From: Diploscapter coronatus
Lineage: Eukaryota; Nematoda; Chromadorea; Rhabditida; Rhabditidae
DNA: 64,000 bases
Direction: 5' to 3'
Assembly: GCA_964036155.1 (NCBI GenBank)
Contig: OZ038422.1
Span: 8,579,201 to 8,643,200 of the forward strand
The notes beneath the pieces are model-generated. The model worked only from the letters and a program-made list of their open reading frames with translations. It did no database searches and was not told where the DNA came from. Shown piece by piece: positions 23,970 to 44,492 of the stretch (the first letter of the stretch is position 1; every line of letters starts with the position of its first letter). The translations under genes were made by a program, and so were the position numbers.

Positions 23970-25021
23970 CCTCTCTCACTTCACTCAATCGATCACCCTT
24001 CCTTGCCCAGCATTTTGCCTTACTCTTAGGAAAGCTGAGGAATCTGCTTCGGGAAAAGGATTTTTCTACCTCTTTAATATTTCTCTGCGTCTCTACCTTC
24101 TCCTCCTTCCCCGTTATCTCTCTCCATCTCTCCATTCATCCCACGTCCATTTATGTTTTCTTTGCATTGCTTGGCTATTCACTTAATCCTACGTCATAAT
24201 TCTTCACATGAAAAAATAAAAGAGACCCAGAAGCTCGCGAGAAAAAGAAGGCGAGAAATAGAATATGTAAGCAAAAAACCACTAGTTAGCTGCACAAGAT
24301 GATGTCATTCTTGCTTTTTCGCCCACTTTCAATGTTTCGCAATTAAACTTCGAGAGGGAAAAGACCTCGTATCGATATAATTATGATGAGAAAATGCGGA
24401 TAAATCATCTGCCGAATTAATGACAAGCAAATTGCATCATACATTCTAAATATGAAATTTTTCAATCATACCTTTTCATCTTCCAATTTCAACAGCTGAA
24501 ACCAAAGTTCAATAATCTTCTAAATGGTAAAATGTTAACCAGAGTTCGGAAATGAAACTGAACTTTCAATAAAAATGTTGAAAACTAAAGACATCAAAGC
24601 CAATCATTAAGGCATAAATCGTTAAAAACAAATGTGATCACATTTTATTCTGGAAATCTAGATAAATAACTTATTAACAATCACAGACAGGTAACCATGA
24701 AGATCATGTTGGTGATGCAATAGTTGCGAAATTTCAGATATTTTTTGTAATCTATTATGACTCAAAAATAAATTAATGAAGACATTCGTACATCAAAGCT
24801 GCATCAGAGCGTATTTGTGTTTTCTGAAATAATAATCGTGTTACAAGACTGATTTACAATCTAACTGATGAGCCGGAATGGTTTTTAAAATTCAAGAATA
24901 AGATTCGCGGTTTTCGTGCTATTTCTAACCAGATTAGTGAAAATAGCATTGAAATTGAGAAAATTGAATTTTAAAAATGCTAAGAACTTATGGATGACTT
25001 GATATTTTGAAAAATGCGATA
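18485..25021. other. Long gene-poor stretch upstream of endophilin
   Basis: 6.5 kb between the endophilin start and the EIPR1 stop, both on the minus strand. No coding exon is recognisable. Composition is strongly strand-biased: the plus strand is purine-rich at about 18826-19170, 19560-19850, 20460-20720, 22670-22760 and 23030-23260, and pyrimidine-rich at 23860-24150, including a CT run. Purine-rich stretches give spurious Lys/Glu/Arg ORFs (for example 18829-19074) and the CT run gives Ser/Leu ORFs. It may hold distal promoter, enhancer or 5' noncoding exons of the neuronal endophilin gene, but I see no direct signal for these. Confidence 0.5.
23925..23962. repeat. (CT)n microsatellite
   Basis: About 19 uninterrupted CT dinucleotides embedded in a wider pyrimidine-rich tract (23860-24150). 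Directly visible. Confidence 0.95.
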
Positions 25022-27155
25022 CTACATTTCGTTAATTATTGATATCGTTTCAATTTCATTAATAATTGATACATTGTACCTTGAAACTCGAGAAACGACT
25101 AGACGACCGTCGAATGAAAGCGAAGCGAACGCCCAAGGGTCGGCAGATGACCATACACAGGCATAGCTGCAGATAGTCAATTTCATGAAATCTCGAAAAA
25201 AAAAAAACGATCTGAAAATAACTTACACGCTCTCTTCGTGTTCATCAATTCTATCGACTAGTCCATCAGCAAGCGTTGCGACTTCTTCCTCATCCTGCAA
25301 TTCACACCATTTACATATTCAATCTTCGGTAAGAGTCTAGTATTATTATTTAGAAGATAAAATCATTTGAATTTGAATACATAACATTTAGTTCATTTGA
25401 ATGAATGACCATGTTTCAATTTGTAATTTTCAGGAAAAACGTATACTCAATTTCTTATTAATTCGTTTACCTGTTCATCCTCCCCTTTCTCGTCCTCTTC
25501 ATTTGCATCGACAGCCTCGCTGCTGACTGATTGAGCGCACGACAGAACGACACACGCATCGCTGCCTGCCGACAGGAGAAGTTGATCGTGGACGGGGTGA
25601 AAACGGACCTGAAATGGATTGTTGTGCTTTTCCAGAAGGGAAAATTCGTATGACACTCTAAAAAATAATTTCGCGATCTTATTAGCTATCTAACCATAAG
25701 AAGGAGGAAGTGAATATAGGGTTGAAGTAAAACTCAGTTGATAATGCTCATAAAATTCCAACCTGCCAGACCCAGTGTGAATGCGGTCGTTGCGAGATAA
25801 GTGGGTCTGTCGGTTTTCGTAAATCCCACAGACGAATTGCACCATCGTCTCCACATGTTGCGACGCTTAAATTACGAAAAATTTTACTATTCATTTGAAA
25901 GTAGTTTTAAAAAACTCACACATGTTGAAGATTTGGATTGAAATCGACGAACATACATCGATGCGCGTGGGCGTCTCTGACTCGATTTGATTCACTGAAT
26001 TATTACAACCGTTTCTTGAAGAACATAAGGGAAAACTCACGAATTGGCCCTAATGTCCCAGCAAATCAGGTGTTTGTCTTCAGGCAGAGCCAGCATATTC
26101 GACGAGTGAGGATTCCAAGTGCCCGAATGAAATTGTAGATCTTCTTGATCGAACGGCAATTTACCAGATGCCTGAAAATGCAGTCTTTGAAAGACGACAA
26201 GATTGACTGCATTTCAGATATTCGAATATTTCAATGGGTTATTTAAAAATGGAAGAATCGCATTATTATTTAAATTAAGACTGTTCACTTTTTGACATCA
26301 TGACAATACCAATAGATTTTACGTATAAACCTGTCATCTTTTGACATAATGCCAAAACTTATGAACGCACCTTTACGATTTATCTTTTTCTTCGAAATTC
26401 CATCAGAAAAATAGTCAGATTTTTCACCTGAATACTCGAGCTTGCCACGTCAAACAGATTGACAGTGCTTCTGCTGACAGCTGCGAGTCGGTTTGTCGCT
26501 GGCTCCCACTGCACACAATGCACTAATCGGTCCGATTCCACTTTCGACAGTTCTTCGAGTGACCGCTTGTCGTCACAGATGTTCCACAGAAAAACACCGA
26601 ATGAGGGATTCGGGTTTCGAACTGAAAATCCATTTTTCACGTGAATTTTCAGGGAAATAAAGAAGAAAGCATGCAGAGTTATGGAAAATCCCTCCATGTG
26701 TAATCCTTCATTCTTCTCGGCAAGCATTATCTTGAAAAGAACCTACAATCAGCAGAAGACGTCGCAACGAGCGCAGCATTTGTAGGGCAACTGGCGATAG
26801 CCCGGACTTCTCCGGATGGATGAGTGAAGGACAAGGAGGCTATTCGAGAGTAATCTCCTTCAACTGTCAATCGACAGAGCTGAATAGCTTTGGCTCGATT
26901 AATTTTCAGCTGATAAAATTTGCAAATGCAAAAAAACTGCATTTTGTCGTTTCTTCCAATAATTTTCATACAAAAATTCTGTAGTTGATTTTCACGAATC
27001 ATCGAAAAATTACGGTAAATTATGAAAATAAGCACCATATTGTCCATTTTGATGTTGTGAGTGCCGATGAGAAACTGCGTCTTCTCCTCCTCCGCTTGGA
27101 CTGCAGCCAGACATCTCGACTCGAGGTCCAAGCCGAACATCAGACATTCGCCCAT
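25022..27155 (-). CDS. eipr-1: EIPR1/TSSC1, WD40 partner of EARP and GARP
   Basis: WD-repeat protein that recruits or stabilises the EARP and GARP tethering complexes, acting in endosomal recycling and dense-core vesicle biogenesis. A 378-residue model (human 387) from nine minus-strand exons: 27036-27155, 26747-26909, 26428-26621, 26041-26171, 25920-25994, 25763-25865, 25471-25608, 25227-25294 and 25022-25166. Diagnostic blocks: [14 protein letters not shown] near the N-terminus; [71 protein letters not shown]; and the hallmark C-terminus [24 protein letters not shown]. An acidic insert ([15 protein letters not shown]) precedes the last repeat, as in the human protein. The ATG sits immediately after CTTGCAG, suggesting a spliced-leader acceptor with almost no 5' UTR. 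Confidence 0.93.
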
Positions 27156-27784
27156 CTGCAAGCGAAAATTCCATGTAATCAAATAAAAATTTGGAGGAAA
27201 ATATTGGTTTTGGTAATTCAACCGAATCTAATCCAATTCCTGCATAAAATGGCGTGAAAATTCGTTTATTGAACCATAGAAAACATCATATTTCGCCTGA
27301 AAAATACCAGCAATGCACTTGCATAGACTGAGCTAAAGTAGGGTTAAAAATCCTAAAATTAAGCAGCTCGAAGATGAGAAAATCTGTGAACGAGATTCAT
27401 ATTCCGGAGCAACATTTCTCGAAAATAATGACTAGAAATAACAAAAACAACAAAAAGAACAAAAGAATTCAACAATTGATCGATGAGAATTACTGTACCT
27501 TCGAATTCTAAACAAAAATGAAAGACCTGCAAGAGAGATATTAATTCTACCTCCTAAAATACTAAAAATAAAGATAAATTAAATGAAAAGTCGTTACCGT
27601 ATTTCCTCTATTAAAATTCATGTTTTTTTCATTTTCTTATAGTATAAGTTCCAATTTAGGAAATAGGGTCTACAAAAACCATGAAAAGTTTGAAAATTAT
27701 CGTCATGTTTCTTCGAAATTCAGAAGGAAAGAATATTTTTAAAATCCTATCTTTCCTTGGGATTTTTTCTCGAAAGATTTACCT
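27156..27784. other. Intergenic region TMEM161-EIPR1
   Basis: A 630-bp AT-rich gap between two minus-strand genes. Nothing coding is seen. The EIPR1-proximal end supplies the TTTTCGCTTGCAG acceptor directly before the EIPR1 ATG. The spacing is longer than the roughly 100 bp typical of C. elegans operons, so co-transcription is possible but not shown. Confidence 0.5.
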
Positions 27785-30259
27785 CTATCGAACGAAGTAA
27801 GTGTGGTAGATGACTCCGATTGAGGATAGGGAGAAGTCGATGAGCAGCAACATGACCAACAAGTAGGACCAGATGGCTCGACACACAACCGGGTCGAACA
27901 CGGAACGGAATACGCCAATTGGATTGGTGGCTGCCAAAGCAGGAGTGGAAGAGGCTGATGCAGAGAGTGATGAGGTGCACAGCCAAGATAAACCACCTGG
28001 AAATAAGAATAATAAATAAAAAAAAACAGAGAGGAAGGATTTTCTCCGAAAAATAGATAAAAAAGAAAATAAAAATGAAATGATTTGCTGACATGTTGTC
28101 TTGAGCAGCAATGAAAACATGATGGTCAACAAAACAGGAGTGAAGTACTGCAGAGCCGCACAGCAGAAGTAGGAATAGTAACGGAAAATCTGCAACTTTT
28201 CAATTTATTTTCAAGATGAATGGCAATAATTCTTACAATTGCCTGCAGTTGGTAGTTTTTGATGTAGCCTGTCTCCTGCTGCAATTGCAGAACTTTATCG
28301 TGGGCTAGATTCAGATGAGCCTAAGATAAAATTTTGAAGATTTTTTTTACTCGTTTTTAGAATTTCCTTATCACTTATCTTTCTGAAACTATCAAATAGA
28401 GGAGTGATACCAAAAACTACCTGTAGGTGAACTCCTTTGGCCAAGAATCTCAAGAACGCCCACAGAAAGACGAGGTAAATCCGCAGAATTTGCAGCTGAT
28501 CTTCTGTCAGCCTGAAATTCAGTTTCAACGAATTGCCAAATTTTACTTTTCTTCTTACAACTTCCTGCGCCCTCCGATCAATTCCTCTTTGACAGGCTTG
28601 ATGAAAAGCAGGATGATTATTGCAGGCATAACGAAAGTGACGTGATTTGCGAGTCTGAAAAATTCGAAACAATAATTCGTACTAGCTGCAGAATGTAAGT
28701 GCTTTTACTAACTTCTAAAATTTTCTATCAGCGCTAATAATGAAGAAAAAAACTCACTGGACGATTGGCCTTCTTTGTTGATTCGATTTCAAATACATGA
28801 GCGCGTATCGGAAACAGGGAAAGACGTGCATTGCAGAAAGGAACGAGAAAAATATCGACAGACTGATGTAGCTGAAAGAGGAATATTGTAATTTCGCAGG
28901 ACTTTTGAGAATCTTTTCCATTTTTGACCGAAGTAAAGTTGACTTCATGGTAAGTTAACGGGGTGAAATTTCAAGAAGTTGTATCTTACCAGAATTTTTA
29001 AACATGAGGATGAATAGCTTACAGTAGCAAAGGACTCTGCGGTTTGACAGACGCGTCTGTTTCGACTCCATTTATCAGCATTGTCTGCACGAGATTCTCG
29101 TTAAAGCGATCGTATGCTGAAATTAAAATGCCACTATAACTGTAAGAAAATGAAAATAAAGAAAAATGTGAAGAAGGACTAATTATATTTGGAATTAGCA
29201 TGCATACCAGAAAGCAGAGCGACGTCGAAATAACGCTCAGTCGACATGGTGAAGATGCAGGAGCAGAGGAAGTAGAGTGCGCCGAATGTGAGCAGTAGGC
29301 CTCGCTCATCCTCGTTGCGAAACAGGTACGCTGTCAGAGAGACCATCGCCTGAAATGGACAAAGTTTTCCGATCATTTTTCAGTTACTGCAATTTATCCC
29401 TAGTTATTCATAGTAATAGTTGGATGTTTACTTGCAGAATGAAGAAAATCGCGCAGATCAACCAGAGGAGTGAAACGTTAAAATCCGAATTGTCGGGCAT
29501 CAGGTAGAGGAAGGCCTCGCTCATTGCATAGACCTTAGAATTTAATAATTACTATTATCCTCATAAAAATCTTCAGAATTATTGTGTAAAATAGCTTTAA
29601 AACAGTTTTAAAAAATATTTTGATAAAAAATATAGAAAAATGGACATTTACCAAGAAGCATGTTGGAACGTAGACGCACAACCAATGCAGATTGTCGTAC
29701 ATCTGGAACCGCTGCAGATCGTCAGGCGAGACCTCACAGATCTTCAGGGTGAAGGGCGACTGCTTGCTCACGTTGAAACCGTCGTTGTCTTCTTCTTCCC
29801 TTAAAACCGGAAAACATTTTCCTTTAACAGTTTCCATCTGTTACATTCGTTTCTTCCTGGCTCTGGGATTCTCCTTTCTCGCAGGAAGCAGAGTTCGCAA
29901 GTCTTCATTTGATGGAGCTATGAACCGGTACAATCTGAAGAAAAAGCTTCGAATTATTTCAGATATTCCAAGTTTGGCGAAAAGATAAAAACTTCACGAG
30001 ATAATCATTGCAAGAATTATCAAAAAGAAGTGGTTGAATTTGGATAATCTCGAAATAGAGAAATCGTTTTCAAACGTTATAAGACCATTATGTGAAAAAG
30101 TACCCTTTGGTTACGAAGAATTTGACGAATGCCATGGTGTTCTTGATTTTGCTAATAACTGCGAGCAACACCAGAGTGATGACCAGATGGAACCCGAGTA
30201 CCGCCTGAAAATAAAATTAGAATCTTTGTTCACAATAAAATGGTTGAAAGACATACCAT
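27785..30259 (-). CDS. TMEM161 family multi-pass membrane protein
   Basis: A 457-residue model (human TMEM161A 479) from 13 minus-strand exons: 30257-30259, 30104-30204, 29845-29934, 29652-29799, 29432-29533, 29208-29349, 29023-29116, 28758-28871, 28559-28654, 28421-28511, 28237-28320, 28093-28189 and 27785-27996, all phases consistent. It has about eight hydrophobic segments. Family landmarks: the N-terminal MAVLGFHLVITLVLLAV; LYRFIAPSNEDLRTLLPARK after TM1; LRFLAKGVHLQAHLNLAHDK; and YFCCAALQYFTPVLLTIMFSLLLKT near the C-terminus. Human TMEM161B is linked to cardiac and neuronal excitability; the biochemical role is unclear. The first coding exon supplies only the ATG (followed by GTATGT), and a candidate trans-splice acceptor (GATTTTCAG) lies about 35 bp upstream. 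Confidence 0.9.
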
Positions 30260-31462
30260 TTTCAGATGAATCCCGTATTCCTATTGTAGCACTGAAAATC
30301 AAATGCGTCTTGCGCTGAAATTTTGAGTCTCAAATAATATCTTCATGTGGTTTTGTAACCATGAATTTCTCAAAGGTCTAAAATTCAAAGCATATCACAT
30401 TTATTATCGTTCACATTTTATGACGTATACAATTTCGGTGATAATAAATAAATAAAATTCTCTAATAGTTGCTCTCCCTAAAGTGATGCAAAAATCATTG
30501 AGTTTTGATGTGACGACGCTACACTTCATATGTTTCTGTAGCGACATTAAATCAGCATATTCATGTTGTCGAATTATTTAGTCCTTCGCTTTTTCGTTCG
30601 AAGAAGTTCATGACACCCGGAAAACTAATACATCAATAGAAAAATCAAAGAAAAAGGAAAAAACCAAATGAATGTCATTAGGCGATTTTAGGTAAATTTT
30701 CGAAGAGTCAGATAAAAACTGATGAAAAATGAAGGTTTGAAGTCAAACATGCCATATTTTTCTTGCATCGAATATGAAGTAAGTTTGACCCAACTTTAGA
30801 TTCAAAACCATGTACAATTCACAAAATTTGTTGAGTCAAAGTAGTAAATAGCTCTCTAATAATAGCCGTTTCTAAAAAAACAATTGGGAAGGAGCAAAAT
30901 CAGTTTGGATTTAGATCTAAAAGGGATCACAATTCGTTTGACATTTGACACAGTAGCTGCACAATGAGGATGGACACAACACTAAGAAAGAAAATCGAGG
31001 AGAGGAAAAGAAACGAGGAAAATGAAGAGGAAGAAATGCCCCGTCTAAAAAAACAAGGAAATCAGTGAAACACAGCCAAGATTGATAAATTTTGATAATA
31101 TAGGAAGATTACTGTAGCTTGAACTTTTACAGAGGTATTGCAAGATTTCTGGTAAAAATCTAAATGTACAGGAACTATAGAACGGGTGAATGCTTTTTAC
31201 CTGATGAATTTTGAGAAATAATCTTGTAAAACACATGTCAAGCTTCAGCTACAGTACTTATGATAAGAAGATAGCGAGTCTACAGTCGATAAAATTATAG
31301 CCAACAACAGAAAAGTAGCGCTCATGGGAGGCGAATTTGGCACTTTGAATCATCCAGACATCCCTATGAGCAACTCATCGAAATCGAGTGAACTGATAAG
31401 CGTTACAATTCTTCAAAATGATGTCTTATCAGCCGACTCCCAATTTTAAATGAATGAAAGAG
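30260..31462. other. Intergenic region BIG/ARFGEF-TMEM161
   Basis: Lies 3' of the Sec7 gene. I searched it for the missing C-terminal exons of that gene and found none that read as HDS-type helices. It contains a TA-ended foldback at 31110-31257 and a minus-strand AATAAA near 30397, 1 kb past the Sec7 stop and just upstream of TMEM161. Confidence 0.5.
31110..31257. mobile_element. TA-ended MITE
   Basis: TACTGTAGCTTGAAC at 31110 mirrors AGCTACAGTA ending at 31257. Imperfect similarity (TTACAAGATT-type blocks) extends inwards about 45 bp on each side. Both ends are TA, as in Tc1/mariner-derived MITEs. It sits downstream of the Sec7 gene. Confidence 0.6.
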
Positions 31463-40062
<8,600 letters not shown>

Positions 40063-40525
40063 CCGCTGTTCTTCTTGGTCCGCTCGATCCAATTTCTGAT
40101 TCGATTCCTATTCCGTCACTTCTTAATCAACCTGTCTAAGCTAACATGCGAATTTCCAAATCCCTCTCGACTTGAAATGTCGCTTTCTAAAACGGGGAAA
40201 TCATTGAGACAAAAATCCACGAAATCGATCGATAAATCGAGGAACAGAGCGATTTTCCGCAATTTCGCCATTTCGATATACACGATTTGCATCGGAAAAG
40301 TACCGAAATTACGGAGAATTTGGTGAGAATTGGTGGGAATTGCCGAGACGGTGAGGTGGCGGCTGCGACTCAAGACAGACAGCGCATTTCTGCATGCTAA
40401 TGTCGATATGCGACGAGCAATTGCACTTTTTTTTCAAGCTTTTTAACATTTAAACAAATTTTCTTTCTATTTTTAATGATTTTTTCGTGGATAATTTTCG
40501 AAAATTACAGGTGGTTTAAACCGAT
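40063..40525. promoter_or_regulatory. Shared upstream region of the Sec7 gene and mrps-6
   Basis: A 463-bp divergent intergenic interval between the Sec7 start (-) and the MRPS6 start (+). It must contain both upstream regions. A trans-splice-type acceptor (AATTACAG) precedes the MRPS6 ATG by about 15 bp. ORFs of about 85 codons on both strands here show no domain. No TATA or initiator is convincing. Confidence 0.45.
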
Positions 40526-41941
40526 ATGCCGCTGTTTGAATTCACGGTCATCACAAAATCATTGTCGAAGGTTGGTTTATTGAATTGGGTCGAATTTCCA
40601 GTGTGAAAATGTTCGCTAAAAATGAGGGGAATTATTAACTTTGAAAGAAGTTTGGAATCATAAATTTAGAACGCCTGAAAAATGAGCATTTTGAGAACGA
40701 GAACAAGAAATTTCACTTGATAAAAATCAACCCAGAAAATCTTATCATGATGCAACGCAAATCTCCTATTTGTTTCAGGCAGACCTAATCAAGACACTGA
40801 CGCGCGCAGGGAATGTGTTGCTGGAGAAAGGCGCTGTGATCGAGAAGGTTGAATCGCTCGGACACAGAGATTTGCCCTACAAGAGGATCGCCAAGCAGAC
40901 TGGCGACAGTGTCTATGCGTCCAAGTAAGTTCCCGATTGAAATTTTTTTTTTTTTTTTTATAAATTCAAAGCCAAATATTCCTGTCAGTTTTTTTTCTTT
41001 ACAGCGAATATTTTAGAACCTAGAAAAAGCATTTTTTAAATTTTTGAATGATGCAGTTATATGAATTCTTCAACCTATTGGAAGTTTGATTACACGAATA
41101 AAAGACGTAATTTCGCACTTTCTTTCGGAAAAAATTCACTCGACCCTGATAAAAAATATCAATAGCTTAAAAATTCGATTGTCAACCCACCTAACTGGAT
41201 TCCTTTCAGTTACTTCCTATTCCATGCACACATGTCATCCCCTGCTAGACTCGAGGCCAAGACGATTCTGCGCAACGACTTGGACACGGTCAGTCAATCT
41301 GTTCACTTGCAAATAACTACTCTCTTTCCTCTTTCTTCTGCCCGTTCGTGCTACATATTACACAGTCCATTAGAATTGCATTTCCTGCCCCCTTCCCTGA
41401 AGACTGAGGACAATGACACTCATTCACTCTCTCCAAGCTCAAACCGGTTTTACTCCCATTCTTCTGCCTATTCATAATTCCTCACGATTTTTGCATACTT
41501 TCTTTCTGCAATTTAAAAAATAGATAAATGAATAAAGGTAAATTTGTTTGTTCAGGTACATGTGGAAGCAGTTCTGACGCCAACGGAGAAGCCAGAATTC
41601 GAATGCAATTTGGAGGAAATCCTTAAACCGCCCGCTGAAAGAGAGGTTTGACATTTTCAATTTTTTTCTAAGGCATTTATAATTTCTTGAAACAAACTAT
41701 CTAAGCTTGTTGATTAACAGAAGCGTTCAAAGTTCAAAGACTGAAAATAAGAACAAATAAGAGTCGAAGAAGCATTTTTTTTTTTTCAAAAATCACCCCA
41801 AAACTCGTATTTCAGTCCGTTCAAAAGCTCCGAGAGAAGCAGAGATTGTGCCACTTCACTCGCCAACTCATCTACAAGAAGACGGAAAAGGAATGGAAGG
41901 CTATCCCCAAAAGCTATCCCATTGCACCTCCTAGGGACTAG
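40526..41941 (+). CDS. mrps-6: Mitochondrial ribosomal protein S6 (bS6m)
   Basis: A 161-residue model from exons 40526-40570, 40779-40924, 41210-41288, 41556-41645 and 41816-41941. The N-terminus MPLFEFTVITKSLSKADLI..LTRAGNVLLEKGAVIEKVESLGHRDLPYKRIAKQ matches the bS6 ferredoxin-like fold as in mammalian MRPS6; the block YFLFHAHMSSPARLEAKTILRNDLD is also typical. bS6 binds bS18 and the central domain of the small-subunit rRNA. The protein is longer than human MRPS6 (125) by a C-terminal basic extension. No cleavable presequence is evident, as is usual for MRPS6. A spliced-leader-type acceptor lies 15 bp upstream of the ATG. Confidence 0.92.
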
Positions 41942-42658
41942 AGAACATCAAAGATTTCCAGGTAAATTATCATTTTTGTCATCAAGGATCTCTCAAGTAT
42001 TGAATTTGAAAAATGACATTTCAAAATACAATACTCTTTTGTGCTTTCTTTGAGTTGAATTACATCAAATTTGTCATGTCGCAAATTCAAGTATCTTTGA
42101 AGATCTAATCATCTATTTGCAACAATTGTTATGGCGAAAGCTGTATGAAAACTCATGTAAAAAGCGATTTTAAACCTCCCATATGAATATCATGATTTCA
42201 GATTCCATCTCTTCATGTGCTCATCTTTCGCGTCAAAACCGGTATTTTCATTTTCATCGAGGAATTTTGATTGTCAAAAGCCCCTTCTCTGAATATTATC
42301 ATTTTGTCAGTGAATTTTTCTTGCAGAATTATGTATAGAAATTCCTTCCTTGCGGTTGCCCTTTATCTTTTTTCTTTTCATATAGCATTCTCTTATCTCT
42401 CCTCGAAATCTCGCAATCAAATTTAGTTTCATAGATCAGATAACAGTTTATTTTTCTTTGTTTTAGGTTAGCTGGTAGATCTTCAATTGTACAGTTCGAT
42501 TTGAGAACTTTCATTCGTTGAAATCGATTGTTATTTTTCTTGTTATAAAATTTATCCTACAAATAGTTGCTTTCAGTGAGATTACATGGTTTGAAACCGT
42601 AGATGAATATCTGGATTTTCATAAATTCCATTTCAAATAAATTTCAGGAATTTTTAGG
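41942..42658. other. Spacer between mrps-6 and the OPRT gene
   Basis: 717 bp between co-directional genes. An AATAAA at about 42636 is followed immediately by TTTCAG, 14 bases before the OPRT ATG. This pairing is compatible with cleavage/polyadenylation of mrps-6 next to trans-splicing of the OPRT message. No ORF of interest. Confidence 0.5.
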
Positions 42659-43906
42659 ATGTCCCAGACTGTTCAGACGAATGGCTGCAACGGCAAAGGC
42701 AAGGCCCGTCAGACCACCGAGAAAGAAATGTTCGAGGAGTTCTACGATATGGAGGTAGAATTTCATTTTTTTAAATCTCGCGTTTTATATTCGGCATCGA
42801 ATATTATCTAGAATTTTTGTACAATGCTCGAAAAAACTTAATCTTTGAAAAATTTTCCCGATTGATGTACTATTTTCCCTTGCACTCATCTTCCGCCCGT
42901 CTTTTACACCACATTCAGTAATCGTCTGGAATTATATTCGCTGAGATTCATAGTCGGCCTTAATCTTCATACATCTTATCATTTTCAGGTCTTCCGCCTC
43001 GGCGAATTCTACCTGAAGAGCGGCCAGATGACCCCGATCTACATCGATTTGCGTCGTCTCATCAGCAAACCCAAGATTATGGTGAGTTGGCAAGCTTTTC
43101 AAGATATATTTCTTGATATTCAGAGAGCGGTAGCCCAAGCTCTGTGCGACAAAATCCAGAACATGCAGCTGAAATTCGACTATATCGTTGGAGTGCCCTA
43201 TGCTGCTCTGCCACTTGCCACTGTAAGACAGTTTGTATTTCATCGTTTTAAGAATGAATCTTTTGACTATATAAATTTCATGCTAGTCTCACAGAAAATC
43301 AGAAAATGGAGTGGAGAAAAACGTGAACGCGCCCTTATAATACGATTTCTTTTCGCAAATGAATCGAAATATTTCAGCTGGTTGCCGACATTCTGGACAT
43401 TCCGATGTTGATGAAGAGAAAGGAGGCGAAGAGTCACGGCACGAAGCAGCTCATCGAGGGCGTCTACAGCAAGGGAGGCACTGTCCTGCTCGTGGAAGAT
43501 GTCGTTACTTGGGGAGACTCCATCAAGGAGACTGCTCAAGCCATCAGAGAGGAGGGACTGCTGGTAAAATTTTGGAGAATAATTTAGCTTGCTAGAAATT
43601 CCTGCTGTTAAAAATCACGGTTTCAGGTGACTGATTCGATCGCTATTCTTGATAGACAGCAGGGTGCAAAGGCAAAGTTGGAAGCTATCAATGTTAATTT
43701 CCACAGGTATTGAAAACTCGTGCAACTTGTTTACTTTTAGTTTTGATAAAAGGTCGAGAATTTCATAAAGTAGAGATAATATGTTCAGTTTCCTGACGAT
43801 GGACGGCATTCTGAACGGTCTGATCGAGAAGGAACAGATCACGAAGGAACGAAAGAACGAAATCGTCGAGCACTTGGCCAAGCCCTTCACTCCCAAAACT
43901 AACTAG
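42659..43906 (+). CDS. Orotate phosphoribosyltransferase, stand-alone
   Basis: Converts orotate plus PRPP to OMP in de novo pyrimidine synthesis. A 223-residue model from exons 42659-42754, 42989-43081, 43124-43222, 43378-43563, 43627-43706 and 43789-43906. Motifs: FRLGEFYLKSGQMTPIYIDLR (substrate entry); VGVPYAALPLAT; MLMKRKEAKSHGTKQLIEG (catalytic lysine and flexible loop); and the PRPP-binding VLLVEDVVTWGDSI. The enzyme's sequence resembles the OPRT half of animal UMP synthase, but the frame stops right after the OPRT domain (PFTPKTN), with no OMP decarboxylase domain. C. elegans also has a single-domain OPRT-like gene (R12E2.11) beside the fused umps-1, so this may be its orthologue. An AATAAA at about 43944 ends the gene. 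Confidence 0.93.
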
Positions 43907-44492
43907 GAGTCGAAGGTGACATATCAGAATTAGTGCCAACTCAATAAACTACTGCTCTTTGTATATGAAAGTTTTTTTTTTCTAAAAATTGCACATTTTT
44001 CAGAGAATTTCTTTATCCAGTTAGCAGATTTCATCTTTTAGCAGTCACATCTTATTAGGCACTTGTTAAGAATTTTCTTCATTTCAAAACCAAGAATCCT
44101 TGTTATAGCCAGGTATATTTATCAAATTTGACAAATATTTATTGCAATTTTGTTCGAGATTGACTTTTATTTTCAGGTTCAGTTTTTCTATTTCAATTGA
44201 TCGTTGTTGAGATTCTATTCATTCATATCATGTTTATCCATTTATATCCGGGATTTTCAAATATTATTTCAAGAATTGTTCAAACTTTCATTTTTTCTAA
44301 AATATCCAAATTCTTTAAAATTGACGTTTCCCATGGTGAAATATATACATTTGTTTGTTAGATTTATTTTTGATGGGTGAATAAATTGTGTAAAAATTGT
44401 TTTTTTTCAGTTGATAGATAGAGAAGTAGAATTCTTATCATTATTTTGAAATGAGCACTTTTGAGAAATTATTTGTGGGTTTTTTTCAGAGA
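43907..44492. other. Spacer between the OPRT gene and THOC3
   Basis: A 586-bp AT-rich gap with the OPRT polyadenylation signal at about 43944 and a strong TTTTTTCAG acceptor ending three bases before the THOC3 ATG. Nothing else is seen. Confidence 0.55.

Noticed and set aside
23779..24199. Two overlapping Ser/Leu-rich ORFs of 125-135 codons
   Set aside because: Created by the CT microsatellite and the surrounding pyrimidine tract.
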